NCBI GenBank assembly: GCA_023411375.1
Contig: JAEYOW010000024.1
Span: forward strand, 1-36,842
Reading direction: 5' to 3'
DNA length: 36,842 bases
Source of the DNA: Bacillota bacterium
Lineage (GTDB): Bacteria; Bacillota; Clostridia; Christensenellales; Aristaeellaceae
This document shows positions 24,500 to 32,134 of this stretch, piece by piece (the stretch's first letter is position 1; each line of letters starts with the position of its first letter). The translations under genes and the position numbers were made by a program. The notes beneath the pieces are model-generated. The model ran no database searches, had not been told where the DNA came from, and saw only the letters and a list, made by a program, of their open reading frames with translations.

Positions 24500-25060
24500 A
24501 TGAGGGAAGAATACCGGGAAATTGCGGAACAGCTGAGCGCCTGCGTGCGCTATTTGGCGAAGGAGGCCGGGCTTAAGTCCGGCGCGGTGGTTGTGCTGGG
24601 CTTGAGCACAAGCGAGGTCGCGGGCGGGCATATCGGCAAAAACAGCGTGCCCGAGCTTGGGGACGCGCTCGCGGAGGCGATGATAGAAACCTGCGCGGAG
24701 TTTGGGCTGCGCCCCGTTTTTCAATGCTGCGAGCATTTGAACCGCGCATTGGTGATGGAGCGGGAGACGTTGGAGCGCCTGCGGCTGAGGCAGGTGAACG
24801 TAATGCCCGTGCCCAAGGCGGGCGGCAGCGCCGGCGCCGCCGCGTACAGGCGCTTTCATGAGCCCGCTGTGGCCGAGTCCATTCAGGCCGACGCCGCTAT
24901 CGATGTGGGCGATACGCTGGTGGGGATGCATATCCGCCCCGTGGCTGTGCCGCTCCGCATGGGCGAGGGCGGCGCAAAGGTCGGAGAGGCGCATGTGGTG
25001 ATGGCCTACGCGCGATTGCCCTATATCGGCGGCAGCCGGGCGCAATACCCCGAAAAGTAA
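24500..25060 (+). CDS. UPF0340 (DUF436, TIGR01440) family protein
   Basis: A 186-residue protein of the UPF0340 family (B. subtilis YwlG is a member), widespread in Bacillota and without a proven function. Family stretches visible are LGLSTSEVAGGHIGKNS, FQCCEHLNRALV with a CC-E-H cluster that looks like a metal or active site, and IDVGDTLVGMHIRPVAVPLR. The start at 24500 is preferred over the in-frame ATG at 24488, which overlaps the AGGATGG ribosome site. It is the last gene of the plus-strand run and ends in a hairpin shared with the convergent secreted-protein gene. Confidence 0.9.
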   Translation: MREEYREIAEQLSACVRYLAKEAGLKSGAVVVLGLSTSEVAGGHIGKNSVPELGDALAEAMIETCAEFGLRPVFQCCEHLNRALVMERETLERLRLRQVNVMPVPKAGGSAGAAAYRRFHEPAVAESIQADAAIDVGDTLVGMHIRPVAVPLRMGEGGAKVGEAHVVMAYARLPYIGGSRAQYPEK

Positions 25061-25068
25061 AAAGCAGA

Positions 25069-25106
25069 CGCGGCCTCCCTCCAATGGATATCGGAAGGAG
25101 GCCGCG
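25069..25106. terminator. Hairpin between convergent genes
   Basis: CGCGGCCTCC (25069-25078) pairs perfectly with GGAGGCCGCG (25097-25106). On the minus strand a T-rich stretch (plus AAAAAG at 25058-25064) follows, so it best serves the minus-strand gene, and it may serve both. Confidence 0.65.
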
Positions 25107-25122
25107 CTTATGCGTATTTGGA

Positions 25123-25668
25123 TTATTGGACGGGAAGAAAGCTCGCCAGCACCGAGGAAAGACTTACCGCCAGCGCCTCGTCCGCGGCGGCGGATTCATC
25201 GCAGTAGTAAGCGCAGAAGTCGATGGCGTAGCCCTTGACGATGGTTTCGGCCATCAGGTAGGGGCCTTCCTCGCTTTCCAGCTGATAGAGGTAAAACGGA
25301 ATCAGATTCGGGCCTGCCTCAATCGTCTCCAGATAGGTCGCGTTGTCGTCGCTAAAGCTGTCCAGCGTATCGTTCAGATAGCGCTGCTTTTCCGCGTCGG
25401 TGGCGCTGAACAGGCTTAGAGATTCGTACTCCGCAATCCGCTCTATCGTGACGTCGATGATGTATTCGCTGTTGGAGAGCATAAACAGCCAACGGCTTTC
25501 CCCGCCGGTGGTTTCGTCCTGATAGGAGGTATCGTCCAGCGTGAGCGCGTCGTCATAGGTGATGGTGAAAAGGCCCGTCGCGGTATAGTCCGCGGCGAGC
25601 GCGCCCGTGATGCTCAGCACCAGCGTGAGCACCGTGAGCAGCGCCGCGGCTTTACGGATGGATGGCAT
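25123..25668 (-). CDS. Predicted secreted protein of unknown function
   Basis: A 181-residue protein that I do not recognise. It has a clear Sec signal peptide (residues 1-25: PSIRK basic start, hydrophobic LLTVLTLVLSI, ALA cleavage site) and no lipobox. The mature part is acidic, starting ADYTATGLFTITYDDALTLDD, and alternates beta-like stretches with a helical middle, ending in a hydrophobic SSVLASFLPVQ. Two cysteines in FCAYYCDES could form a disulfide. The start at 25668 is chosen because GGGAG lies about 9 nt upstream; the ATG 18 nt earlier contains this site. Its 5' end leaves a 146-bp gap to the UPF0104 operon with no confident promoter. Confidence 0.75.
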   Translation of the reverse strand: MPSIRKAAALLTVLTLVLSITGALAADYTATGLFTITYDDALTLDDTSYQDETTGGESRWLFMLSNSEYIIDVTIERIAEYESLSLFSATDAEKQRYLNDTLDSFSDDNATYLETIEAGPNLIPFYLYQLESEEGPYLMAETIVKGYAIDFCAYYCDESAAADEALAVSLSSVLASFLPVQ

Positions 25669-25814
25669 GATGGTGGCTCCCTTCATCGTACGCGTTGCCT
25701 TGGCAGCAGGTTCAGGATAGCATGAATATCTGCGCGGAATATGAAAGCCGCGTGAAGTTTTAAAGAAGGTTTTATGGACCGCGTGTGATAGGGGAAAAGC
25801 GCCGGCACGCAATG

Positions 25815-26897
25815 TCAGCGGCTTTCCCCGGGCAGATCACCTGCGTTTTCTCCAGCAGCTTCGGGCTCGGGAGAAGGCTTGCGGCGGCCTGTACGGAACT
25901 GGACGGCGATGGATACCGCGGCGCCAAGCAGAAGGAACAGGTAATAGGTCATAAAGCGCCATACCAGCAACGCAAGGCCGATGGTACCAGCCGTGAAAAG
26001 CCCGCGATAGTACACCAGAAAGCCGCCCTCCTGTGCGCCGCTCGCACCCGGCAGGGGCGTATAGCTGGCGCTTAAAAACAGCAGGAAGGAAATGGTCAGC
26101 AGCTGATGCCATGGCGTGCCGGTCTGCCCAAAGGCGTAGTATACGCAGATCACGACGCTTGTAAGCCCCAGCATGCTCAGCGCGGACAACAGAAGCTGCA
26201 ACGCGATCTGCTTGGGATGCCGGCCAAGGCGCAACACGCTCGCATGGTAGGTATCCAGCATCGTACTGACCCGGACGGTGGCGACCTCCGGATTTTTGAT
26301 CAGCCGCAGCTTTGCGCCAAGCCTGATAAAGAAGCCGACGAGGGCTTGTACCAGCGGCCTGTGCAGTGCAATCAGCAGGATCAGCGGCACGGCGGCGAAA
26401 TTGATGATCCACCCGATGACGACAGCCCATATCGCGCCAGAGAGCTGCACGCTGATGAAGCGGGCGTTGATGATCCAGAGCACGGAGGCGATCAGCACGG
26501 TCATGAGCTGGTTGCAGATGAACTTCATGGAGATGCCGGAGGTGCCGATGCCGATGGGAATATCCCGCTTTTTCATGTAATAGATCTGCATTGGCTGCCC
26601 GCCGCTCGCACCAGGGGTGATGTTGCCGTAATAGAAGCCCGTCAGCGAGATATAGAGCGCAAAGGAGAGCGGTACGGCGTGGTTTTGCTTGCGCAGAAAA
26701 TAATAATATCCCAGCGCGTCGAAAAACAGGTAGCTAAACCAGCACACAAGCGCGCCCAACAGCCAGAATGGGTTGAGGGTGAACAGGACCTCCCACGCGT
26801 TTTCCAGCTCGCTGTTACCAAACGCGATGATCAGAATCAGCGCCAGCGTGGCGGCGATAAACAGGAAGTTGAGCAGCCTGCGCGTGCTTGCTTTCAT
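25815..26897 (-). CDS. UPF0104 / LPG-synthase-like transmembrane protein
   Basis: A 360-residue polytopic membrane protein (about eight segments) of the lysylphosphatidylglycerol synthetase TM-region family (PF03706 type). The family includes the flippase domain of MprF and stand-alone proteins thought to move lipids across the membrane. Family motifs are GNITPGASGGQP (near residues 91-102) and PLPGASGAQEGGF. It lacks the cytosolic aminoacyl-transferase domain of MprF. Its ATG overlaps the TGA of the upstream glycosyltransferase by four bases (ATGA), so the two are translated together. This suggests the glycosyltransferase makes a glycolipid that this protein flips or binds. The C-terminal 30 residues are polar. 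Confidence 0.85.
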   Translation of the reverse strand: MKASTRRLLNFLFIAATLALILIIAFGNSELENAWEVLFTLNPFWLLGALVCWFSYLFFDALGYYYFLRKQNHAVPLSFALYISLTGFYYGNITPGASGGQPMQIYYMKKRDIPIGIGTSGISMKFICNQLMTVLIASVLWIINARFISVQLSGAIWAVVIGWIINFAAVPLILLIALHRPLVQALVGFFIRLGAKLRLIKNPEVATVRVSTMLDTYHASVLRLGRHPKQIALQLLLSALSMLGLTSVVICVYYAFGQTGTPWHQLLTISFLLFLSASYTPLPGASGAQEGGFLVYYRGLFTAGTIGLALLVWRFMTYYLFLLLGAAVSIAVQFRTGRRKPSPEPEAAGENAGDLPGESR

Positions 26898-28045
26898 GCG
26901 TGGCTCCTTTCGCGCTTCATATCAATCAGGCGTTCATAGCGTCCGAGCACATCCTTCATCAGCCTGTCCCATGGAATGGGAATGGTCTGCTTGGCCTGTT
27001 CGCCAACGGCGGCTGCGTCCGGCAACGCGGCGGCAATTCCCTGGGCGATGCTTTCCACCGTGTCTTGGCACAGAAAGCCGTTGCCGCCGTGGGTGACACC
27101 CTCTGCCGAGCAGGAGCCCTCCACCAGCAGGGCGGGGGTTCCCATTGCCGCCGCCTCGCGGACCACCATGGGCGCATTGTCGTAAACGGAAGGGAAAACC
27201 AGCAGGTCGGCGCGCTGGTACAGCGAAAGCATAACGGCGCGCTCCCCCAAAAAGCCGGTGAAAATCACACGGCCGTCAAGCCCAAGCTCGTGGGAGAGGC
27301 TGCGCAGGCGCTGGGCGTCCTGCCCGGCGCCGACCATCAGCAGCTGAAAGTCAAGCCCCTGGTCTTTCAAAAGCGCGCAGGCACGCAATATGCTGTGGGT
27401 ATTTTTCTTAAAGTCAAGCTGCCCGACAAAAATCAACGTGGGCACGCCCTTGCGCAGCGGATATCGCGAAAGGGCGGAGGCGTATTCCTCCTGCGTTACG
27501 CTGAGCGGATTGGTACCGTTCGGCATGATGGTAATTGCTCCCGAATAACCATACTCCCTCAGCACCTGCGCGGTTTTCTCGTTAACCGCCCACACCTCGT
27601 CGCAGGAGCGGTAGAAGGCCAGCACATAGTTAAGCAGCAGCAGGGATAGCCGCCGGGAATGGGTGGCGCGGTAAAAATCGTCGTAGTATTTGCTGTGGAA
27701 GGTGGCCACCAGCGGAATATTATGCTTGCGCGCGATCCGCCTCGCGGCGCGTCCGCCCAGGAAAGGGCTGTGCGCGTGAACCAGGTCGAAGCGCACCCGG
27801 CCGCAGGTGCGGCGAAAATCGCGCCCCAAGGCTGGAATTCCAATGCGGTAAGGCTCTCCGGGAATGGGCATGCCGGGATAAAGCAGCGTTTCGCAATCAG
27901 GGGTTTGGGTATGCGCGGCGTCGCGGGGCGCCACATAGAGGCAACGGTGCCCCATGCTTTGAAGCGTTTGGCAGTAGGCGAGCATAACGCGGCCCACGCC
28001 GTCCAGCGCGGGCGGATAGGTCTCGCAAAACTGGCCGATGATCAA
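26894..28045 (-). CDS. GT4-family glycosyltransferase
   Basis: A 383-residue GT-B fold retaining glycosyltransferase. The N-terminal half has the GVGR loop, LVHAHSPFLGG and TFHSKYYDDF; the C-terminal half has IMPNGTNP, IFVGQLDFKKN and the donor-sugar motif with paired glutamates, FPSVYDNAPMVVREAAAMG. It resembles diacylglycerol glucosyltransferases and other lipid-linked GT4 enzymes, which supports glycolipid synthesis at the membrane; the acceptor is inferred. Start codon is TTG with AAAGGGG 9 nt upstream. The gene is translationally coupled to the UPF0104 membrane protein. Confidence 0.88.
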   Translation of the reverse strand: MIIGQFCETYPPALDGVGRVMLAYCQTLQSMGHRCLYVAPRDAAHTQTPDCETLLYPGMPIPGEPYRIGIPALGRDFRRTCGRVRFDLVHAHSPFLGGRAARRIARKHNIPLVATFHSKYYDDFYRATHSRRLSLLLLNYVLAFYRSCDEVWAVNEKTAQVLREYGYSGAITIMPNGTNPLSVTQEEYASALSRYPLRKGVPTLIFVGQLDFKKNTHSILRACALLKDQGLDFQLLMVGAGQDAQRLRSLSHELGLDGRVIFTGFLGERAVMLSLYQRADLLVFPSVYDNAPMVVREAAAMGTPALLVEGSCSAEGVTHGGNGFLCQDTVESIAQGIAAALPDAAAVGEQAKQTIPIPWDRLMKDVLGRYERLIDMKRERSHA

Positions 28046-28086
28046 GTCAACGGCCCCCTTTCCTCGATTGGTGGAGACAGAATATG

Positions 28087-28115
28087 ATTATACCATGCAT
28101 AATGGGCTTTGCAAA
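28087..28115 (-). promoter_or_regulatory. Extended -10 promoter for the glycosyltransferase operon
   Basis: Minus-strand TTTGCA (28115-28110), 17 bp, TATAAT (28092-28087), with TG one base before the -10 (TGGTATAAT). The predicted leader is about 35-40 nt. Confidence 0.7.
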
Positions 28116-28157
28116 GGGATGCGACAGGGTTTGACAGCGGTGAGAAAGGAAGCCGCC

Positions 28158-28622
28158 TTAGCGCAAGGCGCTTTCCACATCCACCGCGTAGCGCTTGGAG
28201 GAACGCGGGTTCAGATATACGTCAACCGCCTGGCGGCGCACCCGGCAAACCAGCGATAGCGCAAAAAGGGACAGGCCGACGGCGGCAAAAGCCATGGAAA
28301 GAATGTTGAACACGGAGGCTATGCTTTCCCCAACAGGGGTTGCGATGCGGCTGGGGCCGTCCGCGGACACATACAGGGGTATACGGACGCCCGTTGAAAA
28401 GGCGGAGCTATATACGTTCAGGGTGGTTTCATGCGCTTCACCGCCAGCCGCATATGCAAAAGTTGTGCGGTCATGCCGAGCGTCCGCATTCACTACCGTC
28501 GCGGCGACCGTGTACCCGTTCGCCCTGAGAGCGCGCGCCGGCGCGCCCACGGCATATCCGGCCAGGGCAAACGCGAGCGCAAAAAGAATAAAACCAGCGC
28601 CTATCCAGTGCAATACCTTCAT
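28158..28622 (-). CDS. DUF3592-like two-TM membrane protein
   Basis: A 154-residue protein with two transmembrane helices (about 5-25 and 100-130) and an extracytoplasmic beta-rich segment between them that resembles DUF3592: VAATVVNADARHDRTTFAYAAGG, then a PLYVSADGPSRIATP stretch typical of the family. Its role is unknown. ATG 28622 has AAAGGGG upstream. Longer in-frame starts exist but cross the promoter. The C-terminal cytoplasmic tail is basic. It is transcribed divergently from the Mbeg1-like hydrolase. Confidence 0.75.
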   Translation of the reverse strand: MKVLHWIGAGFILFALAFALAGYAVGAPARALRANGYTVAATVVNADARHDRTTFAYAAGGEAHETTLNVYSSAFSTGVRIPLYVSADGPSRIATPVGESIASVFNILSMAFAAVGLSLFALSLVCRVRRQAVDVYLNPRSSKRYAVDVESALR

Positions 28623-28655
28623 GAACGCAGCCCCTTTAACACAGAATTTAATGCA

Positions 28656-28684
28656 ATTATACCAAAATTCCCGTATGCGCGCAA
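28656..28684 (-). promoter_or_regulatory. Promoter of the DUF3592 gene
   Basis: Minus-strand TTGCGC (28684-28679), 17 bp, TATAAT (28661-28656), TGG before the -10. The -35 lies in the left arm of a 21-bp palindrome. Confidence 0.7.
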
Positions 28685-28699
28685 GGCGCGGGCTTGCGC
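28679..28699. promoter_or_regulatory. Palindrome containing the -35 boxes of two divergent promoters
   Basis: GCGCAAG (28679-28685), 7-bp spacer, CTTGCGC (28693-28699): a perfect inverted repeat. The left arm is the -35 of the minus-strand DUF3592 promoter and the right arm the -35 of the plus-strand hydrolase promoter. A protein bound here would block both. Confidence 0.55.
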
Positions 28700-28722
28700 A
28701 AAGCGGTGTGGTTGGGTATACT
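28694..28722 (+). promoter_or_regulatory. Promoter of the Mbeg1-like hydrolase gene
   Basis: TTGCGC (28694-28699), 17 bp, TATACT (28717-28722). The leader is about 30 nt, ending in AAGGAGG before ATG 28758. Confidence 0.7.
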
Positions 28723-28757
28723 GAGTTGTACGCGAATGAGGGAAGGAGGCGACCCGG

Positions 28758-29936
28758 ATGCCCAATATTCAGGACCACGCAAAGGCGGTAGGGGAGGAGA
28801 ACCTGAGCCGTCGACCTTTTGACGCGCTGGATGGCCTGATTTTGACCCAGCTGGTGTATATGCCCATGGAAGGACGGCTGGACAGGGGTGAAAGCTGCAC
28901 CGTGGCGGAGGCCTGGCGCTTTTTAAAGGATAACTGCGATTATGAGCGGCTGGACCCCTTTCAGCAAAAACGGTACCGGCTGACGGAGGTGTGCGCCGGG
29001 CTCGCGCGCTACCGGGACTGGAAAATGCATGATTACGTCAACCTTATCGACGTTGTGCGTGAGATGCAGTTTTGCGCCTGTACCTACAGTCTGCCGGACG
29101 GCGCCGGCTACGTCAGCTTCCGCGGAACGGATTTGACCATCGCGGGCTGGAAGGAGGACCTGAACATGTCCTTCATGACGGTACCTGCGCAGATGGAGGC
29201 CGTGGAATATGTGGAGCGCGCGGCGCGCGGGAGCGGCGGCCCGCTGCTGCTGGGCGGGCACAGCAAGGGCGGAAACCTGGCCGTATACGCCGGCGCGTGC
29301 GTCGACCGCCCCACGAGGGAAAAAATACGGCGGGTATACAGCTTCGACGGCCCCGGCCTGGATGAGGAAACCTTGAAAAGCGAGGGTTACGCGGCGGTCA
29401 GCGAAAGGATTGAAAGCTATATTCCCCAAAGCAGCGTAGTTGGAATGCTGCTGCATTACCACCCGGTTTACACGGTGGTCAAGGCGCGCTCCACAGGTAT
29501 TTTGCAGCATGACGCCATGACGTGGCAGGTGGAGGACGGCGGCTTTGTCAAATTGGACGACCTTGACATGAGCGGCAAAATCACCGATGAGGCGCTTCAC
29601 GCATGGCTGGCCGGAATGGACAGGGAGGAGCGGCGGCTTCTGGTGGATACGCTTTATCGCGTAGTGGATTCGGCGCAGGCCGAGCTGGTAACCGATCTGG
29701 CTGAGGACTGGCGCGATAGCGCGGGGAAAATACTGGAGGCTATCCGCGAGCTTGCGCCGGATGTGAAGCGAAACGTGCGCAGAATGCTACGCTCGCTGTT
29801 TTCCACGGGCGCGTCGGAGGTTGTGCGCGCAATTCTGCCGCATATGGCGATGCTTGGGCGGGCGGAGCGTCAGGAGGAAGCGGAACGTACGGAGCATATG
29901 CGGAGCGCCGGCAGCGGTACGGGCGCGGATGCGTAA
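28758..29936 (+). CDS. Mbeg1-like (DUF2974) alpha/beta hydrolase
   Basis: A 392-residue protein of the DUF2974/Mbeg1-like family common in clostridia. The nucleophile elbow GGHSKGGNLAVYAG (serine near 171) and the upstream YVSFRGTDLTIAGWKED segment are typical of lipase-class-3-like hydrolases; a downstream SFDGPGLDEE is likely near the acidic residue and HHP/LHYHP near the histidine. No signal peptide, so it is probably cytoplasmic or membrane-associated. The C-terminal 90 residues are helical and amphipathic with a charged tail. Substrate unknown; lipid or ester hydrolysis is the family expectation. Monocistronic, ending before a GC hairpin. Confidence 0.85.
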   Translation: MPNIQDHAKAVGEENLSRRPFDALDGLILTQLVYMPMEGRLDRGESCTVAEAWRFLKDNCDYERLDPFQQKRYRLTEVCAGLARYRDWKMHDYVNLIDVVREMQFCACTYSLPDGAGYVSFRGTDLTIAGWKEDLNMSFMTVPAQMEAVEYVERAARGSGGPLLLGGHSKGGNLAVYAGACVDRPTREKIRRVYSFDGPGLDEETLKSEGYAAVSERIESYIPQSSVVGMLLHYHPVYTVVKARSTGILQHDAMTWQVEDGGFVKLDDLDMSGKITDEALHAWLAGMDREERRLLVDTLYRVVDSAQAELVTDLAEDWRDSAGKILEAIRELAPDVKRNVRRMLRSLFSTGASEVVRAILPHMAMLGRAERQEEAERTEHMRSAGSGTGADA

Positions 29937-29938
29937 GG

Positions 29939-29989
29939 GCAGCGCCCCCGGCCGGCACGCCGTGAGGCTACGCTGGCCGGGAAAGCTGC
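29939..29989 (+). terminator. GC-rich hairpin after the Mbeg1-like gene
   Basis: Outer GCAGC/GCTGC (29939-29943, 29985-29989) and inner CCCGGCC/GGCCGGG (29947-29953, 29975-29981) form a two-part stem 3 nt after the stop. There is no U-tract, so termination may be incomplete or factor-dependent. A second perfect stem, GGAAATTT/AAATTTCC, lies at 30032-30057 just before the tRNA promoter. Confidence 0.45.
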
Positions 29990-30059
29990 GGCTGATATTC
30001 ATGGAAAACGGGCGGAAAGAGGGGATACAACGGAAATTTGGAAAAATGAAAATTTCCTC

Positions 30060-30088
30060 TTGTCAAACAGGGGCAGGTTGTGTATAAT
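30060..30088 (+). promoter_or_regulatory. Promoter of tRNA-Thr
   Basis: TTGTCA (30060-30065), 17 bp, TATAAT (30083-30088), about 30 nt ahead of the mature tRNA 5' end. Confidence 0.8.
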
Positions 30089-30117
30089 ATCATCGTTGCC
30101 CATTTGAGGGTTAACAG

Positions 30118-30193
<76 letters not shown>

Positions 30194-30194
30194 T

Positions 30195-30223
30195 AACGGC
30201 TTGCGTGATTGCAAGCCGTTTTT
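30195..30223 (+). terminator. Intrinsic terminator of tRNA-Thr
   Basis: AACGGCTTGC (30195-30204) pairs with GCAAGCCGTT (30211-30220) around GTGATT, followed by a T-run. Confidence 0.92.
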
Positions 30224-30240
30224 GTTTGTTTTCATCCATA

Positions 30241-30266
30241 TTTATATAATTAAGTTAATTTATAAA
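30241..30266. promoter_or_regulatory. AT-rich palindrome upstream of the kinase promoter
   Basis: TTTATA-T-AATTAA G TTAATTTATAAA is a near-perfect inverted repeat (12 bp per arm, one extra T) ending 5 bp before the -35 box. It could be an operator or simply an UP element. It stands out from the GC-rich surroundings. Confidence 0.4.
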
Positions 30267-30271
30267 TCTTC

Positions 30272-30300
30272 TTGAAATCCGTAAATTAGGATGATATAAT
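30272..30300 (+). promoter_or_regulatory. Strong sigma-A promoter for the kinase-regulator operon
   Basis: TTGAAA (30272-30277), 17 bp, TATAAT (30295-30300). The leader is about 80 nt. Confidence 0.82.
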
Positions 30301-30388
30301 AATAATCAGGAGATTGGGCATACGCCAAACTTGGGCTGGCTGGGGAAAAACGTACTAAAAACAGAACCGCGCGAACGGAAGTGTGCTG

Positions 30389-32134
30389 ATGATGAAAGCG
30401 TTTCGAAGTCTGAAGCAGGGCTATTTGGATATGCCACTGGTATACAAAATGGTCCTTATGTATATCTTTATCATTTTTATCCCAATGGTGCTGCTTGGCG
30501 TCAACTATATCTCGACCATCGGCAAGAGCCTTGAACGTCAGTATGCCGATGGCAAAAGAAACATCCTTCTCCAAAGCACGGAGTTTGTCGAAAAGGAGCT
30601 GGGCATGGTGGAATTCTGCACCAGCTGCATCCAGTACAACAACAGCCTGCTGGAGTATATCGAGTACCTCGATTTTTCAACGGCGGACGGCGTCGCGGCC
30701 TACCTGGAGACGGTGCGTCCCGTGTTTGAACAGCTCAGGTCCATCAACGGGCGCTTTGAGGTCATCCGCGTATACCGTAAGCTTCTTGAGGGAAAGAATG
30801 ATATCCACTATGTGCTCAACCGCTCCGAACAGCCAAACCTCCAATCGCTGGGGGAGATGAACCTGCGGGATATCCGGCTGTTTTTAAGCGGCGATGGCGG
30901 CGCCACAACCTGCCGGCTGTACAAAGTGCTCTATAACGGCAAGTATTCCCGACAGATCGGCTATACCGAGGTCGTCTGCCCCTTTGAAGAGATGTTCGGC
31001 TCCTTGAACTTTTTCGGGGAAGGAGAGCGCGTCACCTTGCGCACGGCGGACGATCAGCTTTGGCTGGTGGAACGCGGCGCGTCCGGCGGATTATATCTGG
31101 AGAGTTGCACGGCCATCCCCGAGGCGGACCGTTATGAAACGGCGGAGCTGCCGCAGCTTGGCATACAGCTCACCTACTGCTATGGCAATCTGCATATCCT
31201 CAGCACGAGGGAGATGGTTACCAGCATCGCCTTCGTCGCGACCATGCTTGTGCTGTTGGTGGTGCTGTTCCTCATCACGTATAGCTCCATCACCCGGCGT
31301 ATCGCTAATTTCACCAACCATCTCCGGACAAGCGGGGCGCTTGTGCCGTACGAAAACGACCCTTTCTGTGACGAGATCGGGCAGATGATCCGGCGGTTCA
31401 ACAAAACCATTATCCGCCAAAATCAGCTGACAGAGGAGATTTACCAAAAGGAACGCTTGGCCGGGCAGGCGCAGTATTATGCGTTGCAATCGCAGATACA
31501 GCCACATTTTCTCTATAACACGCTGGAAAACATCGACATGCTGATCGCCGTGGGAGATAACCGCGCGGCCTCTAAAATGATCGCTCTGTTCGGAAAAATC
31601 CTTCGCTACAACGTTTCGCGCACCCAAGAAAAAACCACCCTCGGCGATGAGATGGATCATATTGAGGATTATTTGAAGCTGTATGCCTTCCGAATGAGCG
31701 AGGATTTCCGCTATCAGGTGGAGATGCCACCGGAGCTAAGACCTGTAGCCTGCCCCTACTGTATGCTCCAGCCGCTGATAGAAAACTGCTTTAAGCACGG
31801 TTTCCGGCACGAAACGCTGAAGCCGTGGATACGCATAGCCGCCAGCCGGGACGGGGAAATGGCGGATATCCTCATTGAGGACAATGGGCGCGGTATCACA
31901 AAGGAGCAGGCGGGCGCGCTCAACGAAGCGTTGCTGCAAAAAAATACAGGACAGGCCGCGGGTTCGTCCATCGGGTTACAAAACGTGCATGACCGCATCC
32001 GGCTTCTGTGCGGAGAAGGCTGCGGCCTGCGGGTGATAAGCAAAGAAAACGGCTTTGCGATCGTTATACGGTTAAAACAGCACGGCGAAAACGCTGTAAA
32101 GGAGGGCTCCTATGGAAATCCTGATTGTGGATGA
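30389..32134 (+). CDS. YesM-type sensor histidine kinase
   Basis: A 581-residue membrane sensor. TM1 (about residues 17-38), an extracytoplasmic sensor region (about 40-272), TM2 (about 276-298), a HAMP-like linker and a His_kinase/HATPase core. The phosphorylation box is QSQIQPHFLYNTLENI (histidine near 372), the N-box LQPLIENCFKHG (near 460), then EDNGRGI and GLQNVHDRI. This subfamily pairs with AraC-type response regulators and controls sugar importers. ATG 30389 has GGAAG upstream; an adjacent ATG at 30392 is possible. A cre-like sequence overlaps its first codons. It overlaps the regulator gene by 23 nt. The ligand is unknown, probably an oligosaccharide or its binding protein. Confidence 0.93.
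   Translation: MMKAFRSLKQGYLDMPLVYKMVLMYIFIIFIPMVLLGVNYISTIGKSLERQYADGKRNILLQSTEFVEKELGMVEFCTSCIQYNNSLLEYIEYLDFSTADGVAAYLETVRPVFEQLRSINGRFEVIRVYRKLLEGKNDIHYVLNRSEQPNLQSLGEMNLRDIRLFLSGDGGATTCRLYKVLYNGKYSRQIGYTEVVCPFEEMFGSLNFFGEGERVTLRTADDQLWLVERGASGGLYLESCTAIPEADRYETAELPQLGIQLTYCYGNLHILSTREMVTSIAFVATMLVLLVVLFLITYSSITRRIANFTNHLRTSGALVPYENDPFCDEIGQMIRRFNKTIIRQNQLTEEIYQKERLAGQAQYYALQSQIQPHFLYNTLENIDMLIAVGDNRAASKMIALFGKILRYNVSRTQEKTTLGDEMDHIEDYLKLYAFRMSEDFRYQVEMPPELRPVACPYCMLQPLIENCFKHGFRHETLKPWIRIAASRDGEMADILIEDNGRGITKEQAGALNEALLQKNTGQAAGSSIGLQNVHDRIRLLCGEGCGLRVISKENGFAIVIRLKQHGENAVKEGSYGNPDCG
30393..30406. promoter_or_regulatory. Candidate CcpA (cre) site at the kinase start codon
   Basis: TGAAAGCGTTTCGA matches the degenerate cre consensus TGWAANCGNTNWCA at 12 of 14 positions. 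Sites just inside the first gene of sugar operons commonly act as road-blocks under catabolite repression. Two mismatches keep this tentative. Confidence 0.4.

Noticed and set aside
28623..28778. N-terminal extension of the DUF3592 gene
   Set aside because: It crosses the promoter at 28656-28684 and the start region of the divergent gene; ATG 28622 has a ribosome site and starts the first TM helix.
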